From positions 2,294,001 to 2,358,000 of the forward strand of contig OY762456.1 in assembly GCA_963665785.1 (NCBI GenBank): a stretch of DNA of 64,000 bases, given 5' to 3'. Numbering within the stretch: the first letter of the stretch is position 1; every line of letters starts with the position of its first letter. The position numbers and the translations under genes are program-made. The DNA is from UBA7455 sp026713185 (GTDB lineage: Bacteria > Pseudomonadota > Gammaproteobacteria > Pseudomonadales > Azotimanducaceae). The notes under the pieces were generated by a model. That model was not told where the DNA came from and searched no databases. It saw nothing but the letters and a program-made list of their open reading frames with translations. Below are positions 61,163 through 64,000 of the stretch, piece after piece.

Positions 61163-62410
61163 ATGGGTTTGAGTAATCGGAGAGTCGTGGTAACGGGTCT
61201 TGGTATGATAACACCTCTGGGAGCTTCTCTTGAAAGCTCCTGGGAAGGTCTTTTGGCCGGGGAAAGTGGTATTTCACCCATTACCTCATTTGACGTTCAG
61301 GACTATCCGGTTCGTTTTGGTGGCGCTGTCCCGGATTTCGATGTTGGAGATTTTCTACCACCGAAAGAAGCCAGACGTATGGATGGGTTCATTCAGTTCG
61401 GGCTGGTTACCGGTATCCAGGCTATTCGCGACTCAGGTCTGGAAGTCACTGACGAAAACAGACACAGAATCGGGGTCGCGGTTGGATCGGGCATTGGGGG
61501 TATCGTTACCATCGAAACCTGCCATGATGTGATATTGAATCGTGGACCGGGTCGAGTTTCACCTTTCTTTGTTCCTTCCAGCATCATCAATATGATCGCT
61601 GGTCATCTTTCCATCATGTTTGGACTCCAGGGCCCTAATATTGCCATTACTACAGCCTGTACTACTGGGACTCATAACATCGGTGTTGCAGCCCGTTTGA
61701 TTTCCAGTGGTGATGTGGATGTAATGCTTGCCGGTGGTGCTGAAAAATCCACTTCGCCAACAACTATGGCTGGCTTCGCAGCCATGAAAGCGCTGTCTAC
61801 CCGCAACGAAAATCCAGAACAAGCCAGCAGACCGTGGGACAGGGGCCGTGATGGATTCGTGTTGAGCGATGGAGCGGCAGTCATTGTGCTCGAAGAATAC
61901 GAACATGCAAAACGCCGTGGCGCCAGGATCTATTGTGAGCTTGCCGGTTTTGGCATGAGTTCGGACGCAACACATATGACCTCTCCGTCAGTGAATGGCT
62001 CCGGCGCTGTAATGTCAATGGAAAACGCACTCCAGGATGCGAAACTGGACGCAGATGCAATCGGCTATATCAATGCCCATGGAACCTCTACACCCCTTGG
62101 GGATATTGCTGAGACAATGGCGATCAAAACGACATTGGGAAATCATGCCTGCAAGGTCGCTGTCAGCTCCACCAAATCGATGATTGGCCATACGCTTGGT
62201 GCTGCAGGGTCCATTGAAGCCGTCATCAGTATCCTGAGCCTGCATCACCAGGTGGCGCCGCCGACCATCAACCTTGACAACCCGGATGATGCCTGTGACC
62301 TGGACTATATTCCCCACACTGCCAGAGAATTCAATTTTGACGCTGCTCTCAGTAATTCCTTTGGATTTGGTGGCACCAATGGCACCTTGATAGTCAAGGC
62401 GCTTGATTGA
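61163..62410 (+). CDS. fabF: 3-oxoacyl-ACP synthase II
   Basis: This 415-residue condensing enzyme has the catalytic cysteine in ITTACTTGTHNIG and histidines in YINAHGTSTPLGD and SMIGHTLGAAGS, the latter with the conserved lysine. It elongates acyl-ACP with malonyl-ACP. In most relatives pabC follows; here mltG follows directly after 47 bases. Confidence 0.97.
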   Translation: MGLSNRRVVVTGLGMITPLGASLESSWEGLLAGESGISPITSFDVQDYPVRFGGAVPDFDVGDFLPPKEARRMDGFIQFGLVTGIQAIRDSGLEVTDENRHRIGVAVGSGIGGIVTIETCHDVILNRGPGRVSPFFVPSSIINMIAGHLSIMFGLQGPNIAITTACTTGTHNIGVAARLISSGDVDVMLAGGAEKSTSPTTMAGFAAMKALSTRNENPEQASRPWDRGRDGFVLSDGAAVIVLEEYEHAKRRGARIYCELAGFGMSSDATHMTSPSVNGSGAVMSMENALQDAKLDADAIGYINAHGTSTPLGDIAETMAIKTTLGNHACKVAVSSTKSMIGHTLGAAGSIEAVISILSLHHQVAPPTINLDNPDDACDLDYIPHTAREFNFDAALSNSFGFGGTNGTLIVKALD

Positions 62411-62457
62411 TGCGGGCAGGATTGACTGCATTGGTTTGTGGCTGAATTGGATTTCTT

Positions 62458-63489
62458 ATGCATCGCATAATGGTAATTCTGTTTATCGTAGTGGTGCTGG
62501 TGATCGTTTCCGGTACGTTACATTGTTACCGATTGATAAATTCACCTTTGATTGTCTCCTCGAATCAGACCTATCTGGTTGCATCCGGAGCATCCCTGTA
62601 CAGAATTACTCATGACCTTGTGGATGCTGGTATCGTTAATATGCCGGCAGTAATATTCAGATTTTATGCCATGATGACAGGGTCTCAAGGTCAGTTAAAA
62701 GCTGGCAAATATGACATTTCTGAAGTGAACTCACCCCGGGAGTTGCTGGCCTTGCTGCGATCCGGGAAGGTTATGGAGTGGGGGATCACATTCGTTGAAG
62801 GCTGGACATTCGCGGACTGGCGGAAGGCTCTGGATGCAGAACCGGAGATTCATCAGCAGATTTCCAGCGAAACAGACCTTGGCATTATGTCTCTACTGGG
62901 TAAACCCGGAATGCACCCGGAAGGTTGGTTTTTCCCGGATACCTATCATTATACCAGCGGTGATTCCGATATTGATATTCTCAGACAGGCACACAGGAAA
63001 ATGATCCGGGTTCTCGATGAGAACTGGCCGGGACGATCAGTGGGAAATTTGATCGGAACTCCATACGAAGCGCTTATAATCGCATCCATGATCGAGAAAG
63101 AAACTGGAGTGAACGATGACCGGGGCAGGGTGGCCAGGGTATTTTTCAACCGGCTTGCACAACGGATGAGGCTTCAATCCGACCCCACAGTTATCTATGG
63201 ATTGGGAAGCAGCTATACAGGTGATCTCCTTCTGCGGCATTTAAAAGAAGATACCCCGTATAATACCTACGTTCATGCAGGATTACCGCCAACGCCAATC
63301 GCAATGCCTGGACTCGCGTCCATTCAGGCTGCATTGCATCCTGCAGCGGGAGAGTATCTTTATTTTGTAGCCAAGGGAGATGGATCGAGTTACTTTTCAA
63401 AAAGTCTTGAAGAACATAATGCCGCCGTGGAACGTTATCAAAGATCGGGGAGAAGAAAAGACTATCGAAGTACACAACAGCAGTATTGA
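62458..63489 (+). CDS. mltG: Endolytic murein transglycosylase MltG
   Basis: This 343-residue protein has a single N-terminal membrane helix (about 3-22) and a LysM-like region. The YceG catalytic domain has PEGWFFPDTYHY, ASMIEKETGVNDDR (catalytic Glu) and RLAQRMRLQSDPTVIYG, with the C-terminal NTYVHAGLPPTPIAMPGLASIQAAL. It cuts nascent glycan strands to end peptidoglycan chain growth. Confidence 0.95.
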   Translation: MHRIMVILFIVVVLVIVSGTLHCYRLINSPLIVSSNQTYLVASGASLYRITHDLVDAGIVNMPAVIFRFYAMMTGSQGQLKAGKYDISEVNSPRELLALLRSGKVMEWGITFVEGWTFADWRKALDAEPEIHQQISSETDLGIMSLLGKPGMHPEGWFFPDTYHYTSGDSDIDILRQAHRKMIRVLDENWPGRSVGNLIGTPYEALIIASMIEKETGVNDDRGRVARVFFNRLAQRMRLQSDPTVIYGLGSSYTGDLLLRHLKEDTPYNTYVHAGLPPTPIAMPGLASIQAALHPAAGEYLYFVAKGDGSSYFSKSLEEHNAAVERYQRSGRRKDYRSTQQQY

Positions 63490-63494
63490 AAACC

Positions 63495-64000
63495 ATGTCA
63501 GTGTCTGAACGAGGTGCATTGATTACGCTTGAAGGTCTTGAAGGAGTTGGTAAGTCAACCAGTGTCAAGACAATTGAGCTGTTGCTTGCAGAGCGGGGTT
63601 TGCCTTGTATTACTACACGTGAACCAGGAGGCTCCCACCTGGGAGAAAAGTTGCGTCAACTCCTGCTGCACTCATCAATGTGTTCAATGACCGAGTTATT
63701 GCTGATGTTTGCTGCCAGAACGGAACATGTACAAACGGTGATAGAACCGGCTTTGGCAGCCGGTCAATGGGTAATTTGTGATCGTTTTACCGATTCAAGT
63801 TATGCCTACCAGGGCGGTGGTCGGGGTATTGAACTAGAAACCATCTCACAACTGGAGAAATTGACACTGGGTGGTATTGTACCGGATTGCACTTTCATAC
63901 TTGACCTGCCGGCAGGCGTGGGTCTGAAGCGTGCTGCCAGACGAAAACAAAATGCACAGTCTTCGGCCGGGGAGTCAGGAAAAAAGACGTCAACTGAATC
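63495..64000 (+). CDS. tmk: Thymidylate kinase (3' end outside window)
   Basis: The ATG at 63495 opens a frame that runs to the window edge (168 codons seen). It has the P-loop LEGLEGVGKSTS (residues 12-23), TTREPGGSHLGEKLRQLLL with the DR(Y/F)-type CDRFTDSSYAYQGGGRG, and the FILDLPAGVGLKRAARR lid-side start. It phosphorylates dTMP. It follows mltG by five bases, as in the E. coli and Pseudomonas operons, where holB comes next. Confidence 0.95.
   Translation, partial: MSVSERGALITLEGLEGVGKSTSVKTIELLLAERGLPCITTREPGGSHLGEKLRQLLLHSSMCSMTELLLMFAARTEHVQTVIEPALAAGQWVICDRFTDSSYAYQGGGRGIELETISQLEKLTLGGIVPDCTFILDLPAGVGLKRAARRKQNAQSSAGESGKKTSTE

Overview
The window looks like a chromosomal segment of a heterotrophic gammaproteobacterium of medium GC. 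The evidence is the right end (about 47.6-64 kb), which carries the exbB/exbD - msbA/lpxK - ycaR - kdsB - murB - rne - rluC - maf - yceD - rpmF - fabD - fabG - acpP - fabF - mltG - tmk block in nearly the order known from Pseudomonas and its relatives. There is also an LPS pathway, RNase E, malate synthase G and several TonB-dependent receptors. Genus cannot be assigned from the sequence alone. No tRNA, rRNA, CRISPR array, prophage or transposase gene was seen.

Layout. 1-5.5 kb: a signalling cluster with an RsbW-like ATPase (cut by the window edge), a STAS protein, a receiver-PP2C phosphatase, a periplasmic amino-acid-type binding protein and a HAMP histidine kinase. 5.6-9.5 kb: a ThDP-dependent enzyme, an aldo/keto reductase preceded by a 27-codon ORF, and a crotonase. 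9.5-13.2 kb: a TonB-dependent receptor under a clear TPP riboswitch, and an amidase. 13.4-16.7 kb: modABC and a GPP34 protein. 16.7-22.4 kb: an FMN-binding glutamate-synthase-like protein, malate synthase G and a lone YejA-like binding protein. 22.4-30.2 kb: a catabolic-looking region (CocE-type hydrolase, cupin, NHL protein, DUF1330-like protein with a coupled 49-aa ORF, acyl-CoA carboxyltransferase, esterase, PhyH oxygenase).

30.3-37.1 kb is the most interesting part. A sigma-54 activator of 1044 aa (TPR-like + GAF + AAA+ + HTH) lies between a TonB-dependent receptor and a small STAS-like protein. A 16-bp operator, ACACGAwATwTCGTGT, occurs as two perfect copies. Each perfect copy lies about 75-100 bp upstream of a correctly spaced -24/-12 promoter, one reading into the receptor and one into the STAS-like gene. 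Two degenerate copies lie in front of the activator itself. A 147-bp inverted-repeat element (MITE-like) sits in the same intergenic region. Next to it (37.1-40.8 kb) is a tightly coupled three-gene operon of a membrane fatty-acid hydroxylase/sterol desaturase, a GH3-type acyl-amido synthetase and an enolase-superfamily (dipeptide-epimerase-like) enzyme. That operon could be an undescribed pathway making acyl-amino-acid conjugates.

41-47.5 kb: clpB behind a near-consensus heat-shock promoter, a small unknown protein, a cation diffusion facilitator, an L-2-hydroxyglutarate-oxidase-like flavoprotein and a MaoC-type hydratase. 47.6-64 kb: the envelope, RNA and fatty-acid block. Its oddities are an in-frame MsbA-LpxK fusion, a murB reading frame with a TAA just after its only plausible ATG start, and the absence of plsX, fabH and pabC from their usual places. 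The window ends inside tmk.
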